Notes: generated from the sequence alone by a model not told the origin. 64,000 nt of DNA from Frigoribacterium sp. Leaf415 (GCF_001424645.1 NZ_LMQR01000001.1:2368621-2432620), one strand, 5' to 3'. Positions 7,434 through 17,357 are shown, numbered from the stretch's first letter. Program-made: numbers and translations.

Positions 7434-8795
7434 TCAGAGGGCGAGTCGCTCGCGGACGACGTCGGCCAGCGCGTGGGCGACGCGGTCGGCGGTCTCCTGG
7501 TCGGCGGCCTCGACCATCACGCGGACGACGGGCTCGGTGCCCGAGGGGCGGAGCAGCACCCGGCCGGTGTCGCCGAGCTCGGCCTCGAACCGGCGCACGG
7601 CCTCGGCCACGCCCTCGTCGGACGCCGCGCGCGAACGGTCGACGTCGCGCACGTTGATCATGATCTGCGGGAAGACCGTCATGACCGAGGCGAGCTCGGC
7701 CAGGCTCTTGCCGGTCGCGGCCATGCGCGCCACGAGCGAGAGGCCGGTGAGGATGCCGTCGCCGGTGGTGGCGTAGTCGGCGAAGACGATGTGGCCGGAC
7801 TGCTCGCCGCCGAGGGTGAAGCCGTGCTCGTTCATGTCCTCGAGCACGTAGCGGTCGCCGACCTTGGTCTGACGGACCGTGATGCCGTGGTCGGCCATGG
7901 CGCGGATGAGGCCGAGGTTGCTCATGACGGTCGCGACGAGGGTGTCGCCGACGAGCGCGCCGCGCTCTTTCTGGGCCAGGGCGATGATGGCCATGATCTG
8001 GTCGCCGTCGACCACCGCACCCGTGGCGTCGACGGCCAGGCAGCGGTCGGCGTCACCGTCGTGTGCGATGCCGACGTCGGCACCGTGCTCGAGGACGGCC
8101 TTCGCGAGGTTGTCGAGGTGGGTGGAGCCCACGCCGTCGTTGATGTTGACGCCGTCGGGGTCGGCACCGATCAGGGTGACGGTCGCGCCGGCGTCGGTGA
8201 AGACCTCGGGCGAGACGGCCGAGGCGGCGCCGTGGGCGCAGTCGAGCACGACGTGGATGCCGTCGAGCCGGTTCGGCAGGGCACCGAGGAGGTGCAGCAC
8301 GTACCGGTCCTCGGCGTCGGCGAAGCGACGGATGCGACCGACGTCGCCACCGATCGGCATCAGCTGAGGATCGGCCATGGCGGCCTCGATGCGGTCTTCG
8401 ACCTCGTCGGGCAGCTTCGTGCCGCCGAAGGCGAAGAACTTGATGCCGTTGTCGGGAGCCGGGTTGTGCGAGGCACTGATCATCACGCCGAAGTCGGCGC
8501 CGATGTCGTCGACCAGGAAGGCCGCGGCGGGGGTCGGGATGACCCCGGCGTCGAGCACGTCGACGCCGGAACTGGCGAGCCCGGCGCAGACGGCGGCGGT
8601 GAGGAACTCACCGGAGATGCGGGGGTCGCGCGCGACGACGGCGACGGGTCGCCGCCCCTCGGCGCGGCGGGCATCGGCGTGATGCCCCTTCGTGAGCACC
8701 ACCGCGCTCGCCTGGGAGAGCCCCAGGGCGAGCGCGGCGGTCAACTCACGGTTGGCGAGGCCTCTGACACCGTCGGTACCGAACAAACGCGACAT
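7434..8795 (-). CDS. glmM: phosphoglucosamine mutase
   Basis: 453 residues, standard length. GlmM converts glucosamine-6-phosphate into glucosamine-1-phosphate, directly downstream of the GlmS reaction. The phosphoserine loop SASHNP lies at 107-112 (catalytic serine S109), the magnesium loop DGDADR at 246-251, the sugar-binding GGEQSGH around 329-335 and the phosphate-binding RPSGT at 416-420. All four active-site elements are intact. It follows rpsI by 27 bases on the same strand, the conserved actinobacterial order rplM-rpsI-glmM, so it is probably co-transcribed with these ribosomal genes. Confidence 0.97.
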   Translation of the reverse strand: MSRLFGTDGVRGLANRELTAALALGLSQASAVVLTKGHHADARRAEGRRPVAVVARDPRISGEFLTAAVCAGLASSGVDVLDAGVIPTPAAAFLVDDIGADFGVMISASHNPAPDNGIKFFAFGGTKLPDEVEDRIEAAMADPQLMPIGGDVGRIRRFADAEDRYVLHLLGALPNRLDGIHVVLDCAHGAASAVSPEVFTDAGATVTLIGADPDGVNINDGVGSTHLDNLAKAVLEHGADVGIAHDGDADRCLAVDATGAVVDGDQIMAIIALAQKERGALVGDTLVATVMSNLGLIRAMADHGITVRQTKVGDRYVLEDMNEHGFTLGGEQSGHIVFADYATTGDGILTGLSLVARMAATGKSLAELASVMTVFPQIMINVRDVDRSRAASDEGVAEAVRRFEAELGDTGRVLLRPSGTEPVVRVMVEAADQETADRVAHALADVVRERLAL

Positions 8796-8822
8796 CGCGA
8801 GACCTGCCTTGTGTGGTGCTGG

Positions 8823-9308
8823 TTAGCGCTTCGAGAACTGCGAGGCCTTGCGGGCCTTCTTGAGACCGGCCTTCTTGCGCTCGATGACGCGGGCGTCACG
8901 GGTGAGGAAGCCGGCCTTCTTGAGCGTGGCGCGGTTGTTCTCGCGGTCGATCTCGTTCAGCGCACGGGCGATGGCGAGACGGAGGGCACCGGCCTGGCCC
9001 GAGGGGCCGCCACCGGTGACCTTGACGGCCACGTCGTACGAGCCGAGCAGGTCGAGGACCTTGAACGGGTCGTTGATCAGCTGCTGGTGCAGCTTGTTGG
9101 GGAAGTAGTCCTCGAGGGTGCGACCGTTCACGACGATCGTGCCGGAGCCGGGCGTGAGGCGCGCGCGGGCGATGGCCTCTTTGCGACGACCGACGGCGGA
9201 ACCGCCGACGCTCAGCACGGGGCGGGGCGTCGCGGCGGCCTCGGGGGCCGAGCTCTCGGTGGTGAAGCTCTCGGGAGCCTGGTCGATGGAATCTGCGATC
9301 TGAGCCAC
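8823..9308 (-). CDS. rpsI: 30S ribosomal protein S9
   Basis: 161 residues. The S9 core starts near residue 39 at [13 protein letters not shown] and runs to the basic C-terminal tail KASQFSKR, which in the ribosome reaches the P-site tRNA. The first 38 residues are an Ala/Ser/Glu-rich extension not found in the shortest S9 proteins but common in actinobacteria. Lies 32 bases after rplM in the same unit. Confidence 0.97.
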   Translation of the reverse strand: MAQIADSIDQAPESFTTESSAPEAAATPRPVLSVGGSAVGRRKEAIARARLTPGSGTIVVNGRTLEDYFPNKLHQQLINDPFKVLDLLGSYDVAVKVTGGGPSGQAGALRLAIARALNEIDRENNRATLKKAGFLTRDARVIERKKAGLKKARKASQFSKR

Positions 9309-9340
9309 TGTGTGGGGGTCCTTAAGTCTGAAGGCGGACG

Positions 9341-9787
9341 CTACTGGGCGACCTGGTCGAGGGTGTAAACCGTGGGCTGCTGAGCAGCGTGGGGGTGCTC
9401 GGCACCCGCGTACACCTTCAGCTTCTTGATCTGGGCACGGCCCAGCGAGTTCTTCGGCAGCATGCCACGGATGGCCTTCTCGACCGCACGGGTGGGGTGC
9501 TTCTCGACCATCTCGGAGTACGTGGTGGCCGTGATGCCGCCCGGGTAGCCCGAGTGACGGTAGTAGAGCTTCTCGGCCAGCTTGGAGCCGGTGAGGGCCA
9601 CCTTGTCGGCGTTGATGACGATGACGAAGTCGCCCATGTCCATGTGGGGGGCGAAGGTCGGCTTGTGCTTGCCGCGCAGCAGGGCTGCCACGTGGCTCGC
9701 GAGGCGGCCGAGCACGACGTCGTTGGCGTCGATGATCAGCCAGTTCGGCTGAACGTCAGCCGGCTTGGGGGAGAAAGTGCGCGTCAC
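9341..9787 (-). CDS. rplM: 50S ribosomal protein L13
   Basis: 148 residues, full length. Recognised by [19 protein letters not shown] in the first third and the [18 protein letters not shown] motif near residue 105. L13 binds 23S rRNA early in large-subunit assembly. First gene of the rplM-rpsI-glmM unit, with a well-formed promoter 140-170 bases upstream. Confidence 0.98.
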   Translation of the reverse strand: MTRTFSPKPADVQPNWLIIDANDVVLGRLASHVAALLRGKHKPTFAPHMDMGDFVIVINADKVALTGSKLAEKLYYRHSGYPGGITATTYSEMVEKHPTRAVEKAIRGMLPKNSLGRAQIKKLKVYAGAEHPHAAQQPTVYTLDQVAQ

Positions 9788-9928
9788 AGTAGTGCTGCTT
9801 TCTGGTCGAGGTGAGAGGTTCGTGAATCCCGCTCCGTTGCCGTTGTCACCGCAGAGACGATGAGAACGAGTCAGGTGGAGGGCTCAACTTCGGGCGAAAG
9901 CGCGCAGTTGCGCAGACACCAAGAGGCC

Positions 9929-9957
9929 ACGTTACCCGAGACAGGCGAGACGGTCAA
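9929..9957 (-). promoter_or_regulatory. promoter of rplM-rpsI-glmM
   Basis: Minus strand: -35 TTGACC (9952-9957), 17-base spacer, -10 TAACGT (9929-9934). It leaves a leader of about 135 bases before rplM and starts 26 bases beyond the truA stop. Confidence 0.72.
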
Positions 9958-9982
9958 CCGCCGCCCGCCTCGCGCGAGGCAG

Positions 9983-10882
9983 TCACTCCCCCAGCTGGTC
10001 GTGCGACCGCTTCACCTGCGTCAGGGCCACCCGGGCGGCCATCTCGTCGTCGGGCGGGTAACCGACCTCGACCATCGTGAGCCCGTGGGCGGGCACGACG
10101 CGGAACTCGCCGTTGCGCTGGGCCTCGCGCCGCACGCCCTCCGCACGATGCGCCTCCATCGCTCCCTCGCCGACGGCGACGCAGGCGCCCACCAGGTTGC
10201 GCACGAGGTTGTGGCAGAACGCGTCGGCCTGCACCGAGGCGACGAGCACGCCGTCGGCCTCGCGCCTCCACGAGAACTCCTGCAGCTCGCGGATGGTGGT
10301 CGCGTAGTCGCGGTGCCGGCAGTAGGCGGCCCAGTCGTGCAGGCCGAGCAGGCCCGCGGCCGTGGCGTTCATCAGGTCGAGGTCGAGGCGCTGGTCGTAC
10401 CAGAGGGTGTGACCGCGCCTCGTCGGGTCGCGTTCGGCCCCGCGGTCGGCGATGCGGTACTCGTACCGTCGCCAGAGGGCGCCGAACCGGGCGTGGAAAC
10501 CAGGAGGCGCGACTCGCGCACCCGAGATGACGATCTCGTCGGTCGCGCCCGCGAGCCCGTTCAACCGCCGGGCCAGCACGGTCGGGGCGTCGAGCGGCGA
10601 CTGGTCGCGCATGCCGCGGTGCGGCTTCTGCAACTGGGCGATCTGGGCGTCGGTGAGGTCGAGGTGCACCACCTGCCCGCGCGCGTGCACACCGGCGTCG
10701 GTGCGGCCCGCCACGGTCACGGTCGGCACGTCGCCCAGCCGGCGGAAGAGCGTCTGCAGCGCGGCCTCGATCTCGCCCTGCACCGTGCGACGTCCGGGCT
10801 GCTCGCTCCAGCCCGAGAAGCCGGTGCCGTCGTACGCGACCCCGAGACGGAGGCGCGTCAGGGCCGGGGCGTCGATCGTCAC
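9983..10882 (-). CDS. truA: tRNA pseudouridine(38-40) synthase TruA
   Basis: 299 residues. TruA isomerises uridines 38-40 in tRNA anticodon arms. The catalytic aspartate is D62 in AGRTDAGVHARGQV, and YDGTGFSGW near residue 17 and FCHNLVRNLVG in the C-terminal half are family signatures. Start is a GTG with a weak AGGAT upstream. In many actinobacteria truA follows rplQ directly; here a 2.8-kb nuclease gene with its own terminator lies between them. Confidence 0.95.
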   Translation of the reverse strand: MTIDAPALTRLRLGVAYDGTGFSGWSEQPGRRTVQGEIEAALQTLFRRLGDVPTVTVAGRTDAGVHARGQVVHLDLTDAQIAQLQKPHRGMRDQSPLDAPTVLARRLNGLAGATDEIVISGARVAPPGFHARFGALWRRYEYRIADRGAERDPTRRGHTLWYDQRLDLDLMNATAAGLLGLHDWAAYCRHRDYATTIRELQEFSWRREADGVLVASVQADAFCHNLVRNLVGACVAVGEGAMEAHRAEGVRREAQRNGEFRVVPAHGLTMVEVGYPPDDEMAARVALTQVKRSHDQLGE

Positions 10883-10940
10883 CCGACGATCCTACGGGGC
10901 CGACACCGCGCCTCCTCGGCCTGCCGGTCGGTCGGACGAC

Positions 10941-10982
10941 GACGGCGGTCGCGACCCGGTCACCCGGGTCGCGACCGCCGTC
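10941..10982 (-). terminator. terminator of the extracellular nuclease gene
   Basis: Perfect 19-bp inverted repeat (10941-10959 with 10964-10982) around a four-base loop, 13 bases after the stop codon at 10995. The outer flanks carry CGCGCCTCCT (10907) and GGGAGGCGCG (11005), which could add a second, longer-range stem. Confidence 0.85.
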
Positions 10983-10994
10983 CGGCGTGTCCGC

Positions 10995-13760
10995 CTAGCC
11001 CACGCGGGAGGCGCGGCGCCGGACCACGAGGACCGTGCCGCCCATCGCCATCAGCACCAGGGCGAGCGCGAGCCACCCGGCCAGGGGCGCGGAACCCGTG
11101 AAGGCCAGCGAGCCGTCCGCGGTCGGTGCCGTGGTGCCCGGCGAGACGGCGCCGGGAGCACCCGGCGTGCTCGGGTCGGCGCCCGCACCGGGCGTCGTGC
11201 CCGGGTCGGTCACCGGCGGCACCGGATCGACGGGAGCGGCGAGCAGCGACACCCCGACGACGACCGGGTCGTGGTCGCTCGAGCGGAACTGGTCGGCCTG
11301 ATAGAGCTGCCGCACGTTGTAGTTGAAGCGGCTGTACTCGAGGCCGATGCCCTCACCCGAGTTGATGTTCCAGATGTCCACGCCCGTGACGGCCTCCGCC
11401 GCGGCGGGCGAGGCGAGCACGTGGTCGAGCGAACCGCTGAGGCCGCTGAACACGTAGCTGTACTCGTCGGTCTCGGTGGAACCGAGGTCGACGTAGCCCG
11501 CAGCCCGCAGCACCTGGATCGGGTCCTCCTGGCTGTAGGCGTTGAAGTCGCCCAACAGGAACACCTTGTCGGTTCCCGCAGCGGCCTCGCGTTCGGCGGC
11601 GAAGGCGACCAGGGCGTTCGCCTGGTTGACGCGCGAGCCGTTCGAACCACCCTGGCCGTCGCCCTGGTCGGCGTCCGTGCCCGAACCGCTGCCCTTCGAC
11701 TTGAAGTGGTTCGCGATCGCGACGAAGGTCGACTCGGCGTCGCCGCCGACGGGACGGAAGGCCTGCGCGAGCGGCTGCCGCGCGTTGCTGAAGGCGGCCG
11801 AACCCGTCAGGATCGTCGACCCGCCGACGGGCTCGGCGACGGCCTTCTTGTAGATGAAGGCGAGACGGATGACGTCCTCGTTGGCGGGCCGCGCCGAGGC
11901 GGGGGGCGACGGCACGAACTCCCAGACGGCACTGCCCGCCGCGGCGTTCAGGGCGTCGCGCAACGTGGTGAGGGCCGAGTCGCGGTCCTCGCCGAAGCGG
12001 GCCGAGTTCTCGATCTCCTCGAGCGACACGACGTCGGCACCCAGCGCGTTGATCGCCGTGACGATCTTCACCTGCTGCCGCTCGAGGCTCGCGGCGTTCG
12101 CCGCACCGCGGGCGTCGCAGCCGCTGTTCACGGTGAGCGGGTTCCCCGCCCGGTCGTCGTAGAAGGTGCACCCGGGGATCGAGTCACCCGTCGTCGTGAA
12201 GTAGTTCAGCACGTTGAAGCTGGCGAGCTTCACGTCGCCTCCCACCTCGCGCGGGGCGTCGGTGCGGATGTCCTCGAACGTGACCGGCAGGTCGCCGTAG
12301 GCGGTGTCTCCGGTGAGACGGGCGGTCGGCTGGTACTTCCAGGCCGAGTTGCGGAAGTCGAACACGACCGGCTTCGTGAAAGCCACGGAAGCGCCCACCG
12401 TCACCGGGTCCTCGTTCGAGAGGTAGGGCACCGGGATCGACTGGTTGGCCGCCGTGAAGAAGTTCGTCGTGGCACCGTCGTCGAGGGTCACGGCACGGGC
12501 CGCGTTGTCGGCGACCACCGCCGCGTAGCCGGGCGAACCCGGACGGGCGACCTCGGTGGGCTGGATCAGCGGCCGGTCACCCGAGGCGAGCTTCACCTCG
12601 CCGTACTGGTTCGTCGTGTAGGTGTCCGCGACGGTGAACTCGCCCTGGGGCAGCACGAGCATGCTCTCGAGCGTCTCCCGCTGGGCGTCCGTGGCCGGCA
12701 GGCCGACGGTCGCCGCCCGCGGCGCCACGACGGGCGAGGCGTCGAGCGTCCTGAGCGAGGACGCACCGGTGACGGTGATCTGCGTCAGGCCGAAGAACTC
12801 GGTGACCGTCCCGTCCACCTCGACGTAGTCGCCCACGGCGACCGAGGAGGCGGTGCTCGCGGAGTACACGAACAGTGCGTCCGACGCGACGTGCGTCGCC
12901 AGGTCGAGCGCGCCTCCGGTCCCCGGGGTCTGGATGACGTAGCCGTCCAGGCCGCCCGTGGGGTAGGTCGCCGTGACGATGCCGCGCGTGGTCACCGTGC
13001 GACCGCCGAACGGACTCGTGCCGGTCACGCCCTGGATCTGCGCGATCGTCACGTCGGCCTCAGGGGTCGGCTCGGGCTGCGGCTCGGGCTCGGGGCCGGG
13101 CTCGCTGCCCGTGCCGCCGGAGTTCTGCGGGGTGACGGTGGTCTGCGTCGAGAAATCGGCCGAGTTGACGTCGGTGTCGACCCCGCCTGCCCGGGCCACG
13201 GAGTTCGGCGTCTGGTTGGTGCCCGTGACAGGAGCGACCGACGTCTCGTAGGTGTTCGACGTGCCGTAACCGAGCAGGTCGACGACGCCTGGCGTACCGG
13301 CGGTGATCGAGCCGGGGGCAGGCGCCACGGGTGTGGTGGCGTTCGACAACACCAGCGTGCCCGTCGTCCCGCTGGGGTTGAGCGAGACGCTCGCGTCGGG
13401 CTCGGGCAGATCCGCTCCCGTGGTGCCGTTGCCCGGGATCGCGACGAGGAAGTACCCGTCGGCGGCGATCGTGCCGGTCAGGGCTGCCGACGAGAAAGCT
13501 CCGGCACCTGTCGCCGGGCGGTACTGCAGCGACCAGCCGGCCAACGACACCGATGACGACGTGGGGTTGTAGAGCTCGACGAACTTCCGGTTGAACGGCT
13601 GGTTGGCGCTGCCACCCTTCAGATACGCCTCGTTGATGACGATGCCGGAGCCGTCGGGGGCGGCGACGGCCGCGACCGGCACGAGGGGGCCGAGCAGCAG
13701 CGAGAGTCCGGCGACGAGGGCGGCGGTGCCCAGTGCGGTGTGTCGAGGTCGGGGTGACAT
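10995..13760 (-). CDS. ExeM/NucH-like extracellular endonuclease with LAFTG wall-sorting signal
   Basis: 921-residue secreted modular protein. A signal peptide (about 1-34, AVAA before APDG) is followed by a lamin-tail domain (about 36-150), a Pro/Glu linker near 222-236, an OB-fold-like region (about 237-340) and an endonuclease/exonuclease/phosphatase domain (about 513-855). The nuclease motifs are present: ASFNVLNYF, the metal-binding glutamate in SLEEIEN, NHFKSK, GDFNAY, SLDHVLA and the catalytic SSDHDP. A Pro/Thr-rich stalk leads to LAFTG at 885-889, a membrane helix and RRRASR: a class E-type sortase signal, so the nuclease is probably displayed on the wall. It likely degrades extracellular DNA for phosphate or biofilm turnover (inference). 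Start ATG has AAGGA upstream. Confidence 0.9.
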   Translation of the reverse strand: MSPRPRHTALGTAALVAGLSLLLGPLVPVAAVAAPDGSGIVINEAYLKGGSANQPFNRKFVELYNPTSSSVSLAGWSLQYRPATGAGAFSSAALTGTIAADGYFLVAIPGNGTTGADLPEPDASVSLNPSGTTGTLVLSNATTPVAPAPGSITAGTPGVVDLLGYGTSNTYETSVAPVTGTNQTPNSVARAGGVDTDVNSADFSTQTTVTPQNSGGTGSEPGPEPEPQPEPTPEADVTIAQIQGVTGTSPFGGRTVTTRGIVTATYPTGGLDGYVIQTPGTGGALDLATHVASDALFVYSASTASSVAVGDYVEVDGTVTEFFGLTQITVTGASSLRTLDASPVVAPRAATVGLPATDAQRETLESMLVLPQGEFTVADTYTTNQYGEVKLASGDRPLIQPTEVARPGSPGYAAVVADNAARAVTLDDGATTNFFTAANQSIPVPYLSNEDPVTVGASVAFTKPVVFDFRNSAWKYQPTARLTGDTAYGDLPVTFEDIRTDAPREVGGDVKLASFNVLNYFTTTGDSIPGCTFYDDRAGNPLTVNSGCDARGAANAASLERQQVKIVTAINALGADVVSLEEIENSARFGEDRDSALTTLRDALNAAAGSAVWEFVPSPPASARPANEDVIRLAFIYKKAVAEPVGGSTILTGSAAFSNARQPLAQAFRPVGGDAESTFVAIANHFKSKGSGSGTDADQGDGQGGSNGSRVNQANALVAFAAEREAAAGTDKVFLLGDFNAYSQEDPIQVLRAAGYVDLGSTETDEYSYVFSGLSGSLDHVLASPAAAEAVTGVDIWNINSGEGIGLEYSRFNYNVRQLYQADQFRSSDHDPVVVGVSLLAAPVDPVPPVTDPGTTPGAGADPSTPGAPGAVSPGTTAPTADGSLAFTGSAPLAGWLALALVLMAMGGTVLVVRRRASRVG

Positions 13761-13869
13761 GGGTTCCTTCGGTGATTCGTAAGAGGACCCTGTGAATCTA
13801 GAGCCCGCGTCCGCCCGGCGGGTTTCCCCCGTGTGTCCCTCAGGTAAACGACACCCGTTGTGGGCACGA

Positions 13870-13905
13870 CGAAGGGCCCGTCACCTCACGGTGACGGGCC
13901 CTTCG
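13870..13905 (-). terminator. terminator after rplQ
   Basis: Perfect 16-bp stem (13870-13885 with 13890-13905) and a four-base loop, 16 bases after the rplQ stop. The following bases are only mildly T-rich, and the symmetry could act on both strands. Confidence 0.82.
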
Positions 13906-13921
13906 GGTGGTGCTGGTGGGT

Positions 13922-14488
13922 CTACTTGGCTGCTTCGTCGTCCGACTTGGCAGCGGCGTCGGCCTCGACCTCGTCGGCGGCAGCCGACTCGGTCTCGGTC
14001 TCGACGGGAGCGGACTCCTCGACCGTCTCGGTCTCGTCGACGGGGGCCTCGGTGGGCTCGTCGTCGGCGGGCTCGGTGACCGGAGCCGCCGTGGCGGTGG
14101 TCTTCGAGTTCTTGACCTTGGGGGTCACGGGCTCGAGGACGAGCTCGATCGACACCATCGACGCGTTGTCGCCCTTGCGGAAGCCGAGCTTCGTGATGCG
14201 GGTGTAGCCGCCGTCACGGTTCTCGACCAGCGGGGCGATCTCGGTGAAGAGGATGTGCGCTGCCTCTTTGTTGTTGCGCAGGGTCTGCATGGCACGGCGA
14301 CGCGAGTGCAGGTCGCCACGCTTCGCGAAGGTCACGAGACGCTCGGCGACGGGACGGAGGCGCTTGGCCTTGGTCTCGGTCGTCTTGATCGTCTTGTGCT
14401 CGAAGAGCGAGGCGGCCAGGTTGGCCAGCATGAGGCGCTCGTGCGCCGGGCCGCCTCCGAGGCGGGGTCCCTTGGTGGGCTTGGGCAT
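13922..14488 (-). CDS. rplQ: 50S ribosomal protein L17 with long acidic tail
   Basis: 188 residues. The L17 core ([20 protein letters not shown] to about residue 125) has the usual [11 protein letters not shown] and [10 protein letters not shown] segments. After it come about 60 residues rich in Glu, Ala, Thr and Asp ([13 protein letters not shown]), low-complexity and strongly acidic, roughly half again the length of a typical L17. Last gene of the infA-rpmJ-rpsM-rpsK-rpoA-rplQ unit, closed by a strong terminator. Confidence 0.97.
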   Translation of the reverse strand: MPKPTKGPRLGGGPAHERLMLANLAASLFEHKTIKTTETKAKRLRPVAERLVTFAKRGDLHSRRRAMQTLRNNKEAAHILFTEIAPLVENRDGGYTRITKLGFRKGDNASMVSIELVLEPVTPKVKNSKTTATAAPVTEPADDEPTEAPVDETETVEESAPVETETESAAADEVEADAAAKSDDEAAK

Positions 14489-14536
14489 TGTCTGTTCCTA
14501 AGTGAGTCGAGAGTGGAGGGCGTCGGGCGGAGAGAC

Positions 14537-15532
14537 CTAGTTGGTGGTCTCTTCTTCGTCGTAACCGCTGTAGAAGTGGGCTCCGTCGAACCCGGGGACC
14601 GTGTCTTTCAGCGAGAGGCCGAGCTCGACGAGCTTGTCCTTCACCTCGTCGACCGACTTCTGACCGAAGTTGCGGATGTTCATCAACTGGGTCTCGGACA
14701 GGGCGACCAGCTCGGACACCGTGTTGATGCCCTCACGCTTCAGGCAGTTGTAGCTGCGGACCGACAGGTCGAGGTCTTCGATCGGGGTCTGCAGCTCGCT
14801 CGACAGGACGGCGTCGACCGGCGCGGGGCCGATCTCGATGCCCTCGGCGGCGGTGTTGAGCTCGCGGGCCAGACCGAACAGCTCGGTCAGTGTGCGACCG
14901 GCCGACGCGATGGCGTCACGCGGCGAGATCGACGGCTTCGACTCGACGTCGACGACCAGACGGTCGAAGTCGGTGCGCTCACCGGCACGCGTCGCCTCGA
15001 CGCGGTAGGTGACCTTGAGCACGGGCGAGTAGATCGAGTCGATCGGGATCTGACCGGCTTCGCTGAACTCGCTGCGGTTCTGCACGGCCGACACGTAGCC
15101 GCGGCCACGCTCGATCGTGAGCTCGAGCTCGAACTTCGCCTTGTCGTTCAGCGTGGCGATGACGAGCTCGGGGTTGTGGATCTCGACACCGGCCGGAGCC
15201 GAGATGTCGGCGGCCGTGACCTGGCCGGCACCCTGCTTGCGCAGGTAGGCCGTGATGGGCTCGTCGTGCTCGCTGGCGACGACCAGCTGCTTGATGTTGA
15301 GGATGACCTCGGTGACGTCTTCCTTCACACCGGGGACGGTCGTGAACTCGTGCAGCACGCCGTCGATGCGGATGCTGGTGACAGCAGCGCCGGGGATCGA
15401 CGAGAGAAGCGTGCGGCGCAGCGAATTGCCGAGGGTGTAACCGAAGCCGGGCTCGAGCGGCTCGATCACGAAGCGGGAGCGGAACTCCGAGATGTTCTCC
15501 TCGGTGAGGGTGGGGCGCTGTGCAATGAGCAC
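14537..15532 (-). CDS. rpoA: RNA polymerase alpha subunit
   Basis: 331 residues. The N-terminal dimerisation domain carries [15 protein letters not shown]; the C-terminal DNA-binding domain is intact ([15 protein letters not shown] then [17 protein letters not shown]). It follows rpsK after a 191-base structured spacer where rpsD is found in several other actinobacteria, and is 48 bases ahead of rplQ. Confidence 0.98.
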   Translation of the reverse strand: MLIAQRPTLTEENISEFRSRFVIEPLEPGFGYTLGNSLRRTLLSSIPGAAVTSIRIDGVLHEFTTVPGVKEDVTEVILNIKQLVVASEHDEPITAYLRKQGAGQVTAADISAPAGVEIHNPELVIATLNDKAKFELELTIERGRGYVSAVQNRSEFSEAGQIPIDSIYSPVLKVTYRVEATRAGERTDFDRLVVDVESKPSISPRDAIASAGRTLTELFGLARELNTAAEGIEIGPAPVDAVLSSELQTPIEDLDLSVRSYNCLKREGINTVSELVALSETQLMNIRNFGQKSVDEVKDKLVELGLSLKDTVPGFDGAHFYSGYDEEETTN

Positions 15533-15550
15533 TGATTAATCCTTTCGGCG

Positions 15551-15713
15551 AAGAGTCCGCTATATGACTCTTGGCGGTACGACAGGTGGCTGGCCCGTCG
15601 GGTCTGTTGAGTTGTGGGCACCTCGGGCGAACACGCGGGAGGCGGTGCTGACGCGGGGGAGCCCGCCGCCCCGGCGGACCCCGGTGACGGGGCCCGTGCC
15701 GGGTGCGGCGGGC
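15551..15713 (-). other. structured intercistronic spacer between rpsK and rpoA
   Basis: The 191-base rpsK-rpoA gap has no ORF. It holds a 7-bp hairpin near the rpoA end (15551-15557 with 15566-15572) and an 8-bp stem (15661-15668 with 15706-15713) enclosing smaller GC-rich hairpins. It could be an attenuator, RNA processing site or protein-binding leader for rpoA-rplQ; which one is not visible. Confidence 0.4.
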
Positions 15714-15723
15714 GGTAACTCAG

Positions 15724-16122
15724 TTAGACGCGACGACGCTTCGGCGGGCGGCAGCCGTTGTGCGCCTGGGGGGTGACGTCGTTGATCGAACCGACCTCGA
15801 GGCCTGCGGCCTGGAGCGAACGGATCGCCGTCTCGCGACCCGAACCCGGACCCTTGACGAAGACGTCGACCTTCTTGACACCGTGCTCCTGCGCCTGGCG
15901 GGCGGCGGACTCGGCGGCGAGCTGCGCGGCGAACGGGGTCGACTTGCGCGAACCCTTGAAGCCGACGGCGCCGGACGAGGCCCAGCTCAGGACGGCGCCC
16001 GAGGGGTCGGTGATCGAGACGATCGTGTTGTTGAACGTGCTCTTGATGTGGGCCTGGCCCACGGCGACGTTCTTCTTCTCTTTACGGCGGGGCTTACGCG
16101 CGGCCGTCTTCGGTGCTGCCAA
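15724..16122 (-). CDS. rpsK: 30S ribosomal protein S11
   Basis: 132 residues. Typical S11 with [15 protein letters not shown] near the N-terminus and [21 protein letters not shown] at the end (last 20 residues basic). Part of the platform near the mRNA exit. 45 bases after rpsM. Confidence 0.98.
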   Translation of the reverse strand: MAAPKTAARKPRRKEKKNVAVGQAHIKSTFNNTIVSITDPSGAVLSWASSGAVGFKGSRKSTPFAAQLAAESAARQAQEHGVKKVDVFVKGPGSGRETAIRSLQAAGLEVGSINDVTPQAHNGCRPPKRRRV

Positions 16123-16167
16123 TTTTTTCTCCTACAACCTTGAGGGGCGTACGGCGGGAGCCGAGGC

Positions 16168-16542
16168 CTATCGAGCCTTCTTCTTGCCGGCGACGGTGCG
16201 CTTCGGGCCCTTGCGGGTACGAGCGTTCGTCTTGGTGCGCTGGCCGCGGACGGGGAGGCCACGGCGGTGGCGGATGCCCTCGTAGCTGCCGATCTCGACC
16301 TTGCGGCGGATGTCGGCGGCCACCTCGCGGCGGAGGTCGCCCTCGACCTTGTAGTTGCCCTCGATGTAGTCGCGGAGCAGGACGAGCTGGTCGTCCGTGA
16401 GGTCCTTGACGCGGATGTTGCCGTCGATCTCGGTCTCGGCGAGAGTCTTGAGCGCGCTGGTGCGGCCGACTCCGTAGATGTAGGTCAGTGCGACTTCGAC
16501 GCGCTTGTCGCGCGGGATGTCAACGCCTGCTAGACGTGCCAT
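16168..16542 (-). CDS. rpsM: 30S ribosomal protein S13
   Basis: 124 residues. [20 protein letters not shown] at the start and [19 protein letters not shown] near the C-terminus are diagnostic. S13 sits in the subunit head and contacts the tRNAs. It is separated from rpmJ by 190 bases that contain two hairpins. Confidence 0.98.
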   Translation of the reverse strand: MARLAGVDIPRDKRVEVALTYIYGVGRTSALKTLAETEIDGNIRVKDLTDDQLVLLRDYIEGNYKVEGDLRREVAADIRRKVEIGSYEGIRHRRGLPVRGQRTKTNARTRKGPKRTVAGKKKAR

Positions 16543-16681
16543 GATGGCCTCTTTTCAGAGATGGTGGAGGTCTGTCACAGCACCGGTGCCCGGGCCTCCG
16601 ACCCGGGGTGTCCCCCGCCTCCACCCACCCTGTCGGGTGACCGTGGCGAGTTCTGGTGCTGCTGGGAGGGTGTTGCTGTGT

Positions 16682-16726
16682 GACCCGGCTCGGCCGGGTC
16701 GGCATCGGCACGCCGCAGGAGCGGCG
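16682..16726 (-). other. two hairpins between rpmJ and rpsM
   Basis: An 8-bp stem (16682-16689 with 16693-16700, three-base loop) and a 6-bp stem (16711-16716 with 16721-16726, four-base loop) follow the rpmJ stop. No T tract follows, so they look like attenuation or RNA-stability elements rather than full terminators. Confidence 0.4.
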
Positions 16727-16732
16727 GTCGAG

Positions 16733-16849
16733 TCAGCCCTGGCGCTGTTTGTGGCGCGGGTTGCTCTTGCAGATGACCATGACGTTGCCCTTGCGGCGGA
16801 TGACCTTGCAGTGCTCGCAGATGGGCTTGACGCTGGGGTTGACCTTCAT
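16733..16849 (-). CDS. rpmJ: 50S ribosomal protein L36 (zinc-binding form)
   Basis: 38-residue protein starting [14 protein letters not shown] and ending NPRHKQRQG. Cys11, Cys14, Cys27 and His33 form the zinc knuckle of the zinc-binding L36 type. Lies between infA (68 bases away) and rpsM, its conserved place. Confidence 0.97.
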   Translation of the reverse strand: MKVNPSVKPICEHCKVIRRKGNVMVICKSNPRHKQRQG

Positions 16850-16917
16850 CGTTGTTTCCTTGATCTCGCTGGCTTCGTGCCCCACGGGTGCGTGGGGCCG
16901 TTCCTTTCCAGCACGCC

Positions 16918-17139
16918 CTACTTGTAGCGGTAGACGATCCGGCCGCGGGTCAGGTCGTAGGGGCTGAGCTCCACGATCACACGGTCTTCGGGCAGGATGC
17001 GGATGTAGTGCTGCCGCATCTTGCCGGAGATGTGCGCGAGGACCCTGTGTCCGTTGGTCAACTCAACGCGGAACATCGCGTTGGGCAGAGCTTCGATCAC
17101 TGCGCCTTCGATTTCGATGACACCGTCTTTTTTGGCCAT
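16918..17139 (-). CDS. infA: translation initiation factor IF-1
   Basis: 73-residue single OB-fold protein; [20 protein letters not shown] and [19 protein letters not shown] are characteristic. IF-1 occupies the A site of the small subunit during initiation. First gene of the infA-rplQ unit; a leader of about 80-85 bases separates it from a good promoter. Confidence 0.98.
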   Translation of the reverse strand: MAKKDGVIEIEGAVIEALPNAMFRVELTNGHRVLAHISGKMRQHYIRILPEDRVIVELSPYDLTRGRIVYRYK

Positions 17140-17228
17140 AGCCTCACTGTCGCTAAGAATAGGGGTGTTGGTCGTGCGGGGATGCGATGCCCAGGCGCGC
17201 AGAAACGCACATGGAACACCAAAGGTCG

Positions 17229-17258
17229 ATCCTAGGTGATGCCGCTATAGTTCAGCAA
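17229..17258 (-). promoter_or_regulatory. promoter of infA-rpmJ-rpsM-rpsK-rpoA-rplQ
   Basis: Minus strand: -35 TTGCTG (17253-17258), 18-base spacer, -10 TAGGAT (17229-17234). It overlaps a candidate plus-strand -10 box for the divergent LCP-family gene, so the two promoters may interfere. Confidence 0.6.
17246..17251 (+). promoter_or_regulatory. possible -10 box of the LCP-family gene
   Basis: TATAGT on the plus strand lies inside the spacer of the divergent infA promoter, about 105 bases before the chosen ATG. A -35 match is poor. Confidence 0.35.
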
Positions 17259-17357
17259 CCCGGCCGGTCAACCCGACACGCCGGAGCACCCGTCGAGCTC
17301 CGTCGGCCACTTCGGTCGTCGTCTCGCCGGGTACGCATCACGACTGCCGGGAGCACC

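Noticed and set aside
10452..13556. Plus-strand frame of about 1000 codons opposite truA and the nuclease
   Set aside because: Low-complexity Arg/Val/Gly composition and no motif; the minus-strand genes explain the region fully.
17187..17357. Extra 57 N-terminal codons for the LCP-family protein
   Set aside because: They cross the divergent promoter region, have no ribosome binding site and lack LCP character; the ATG at 17358 has GGGAG upstream.
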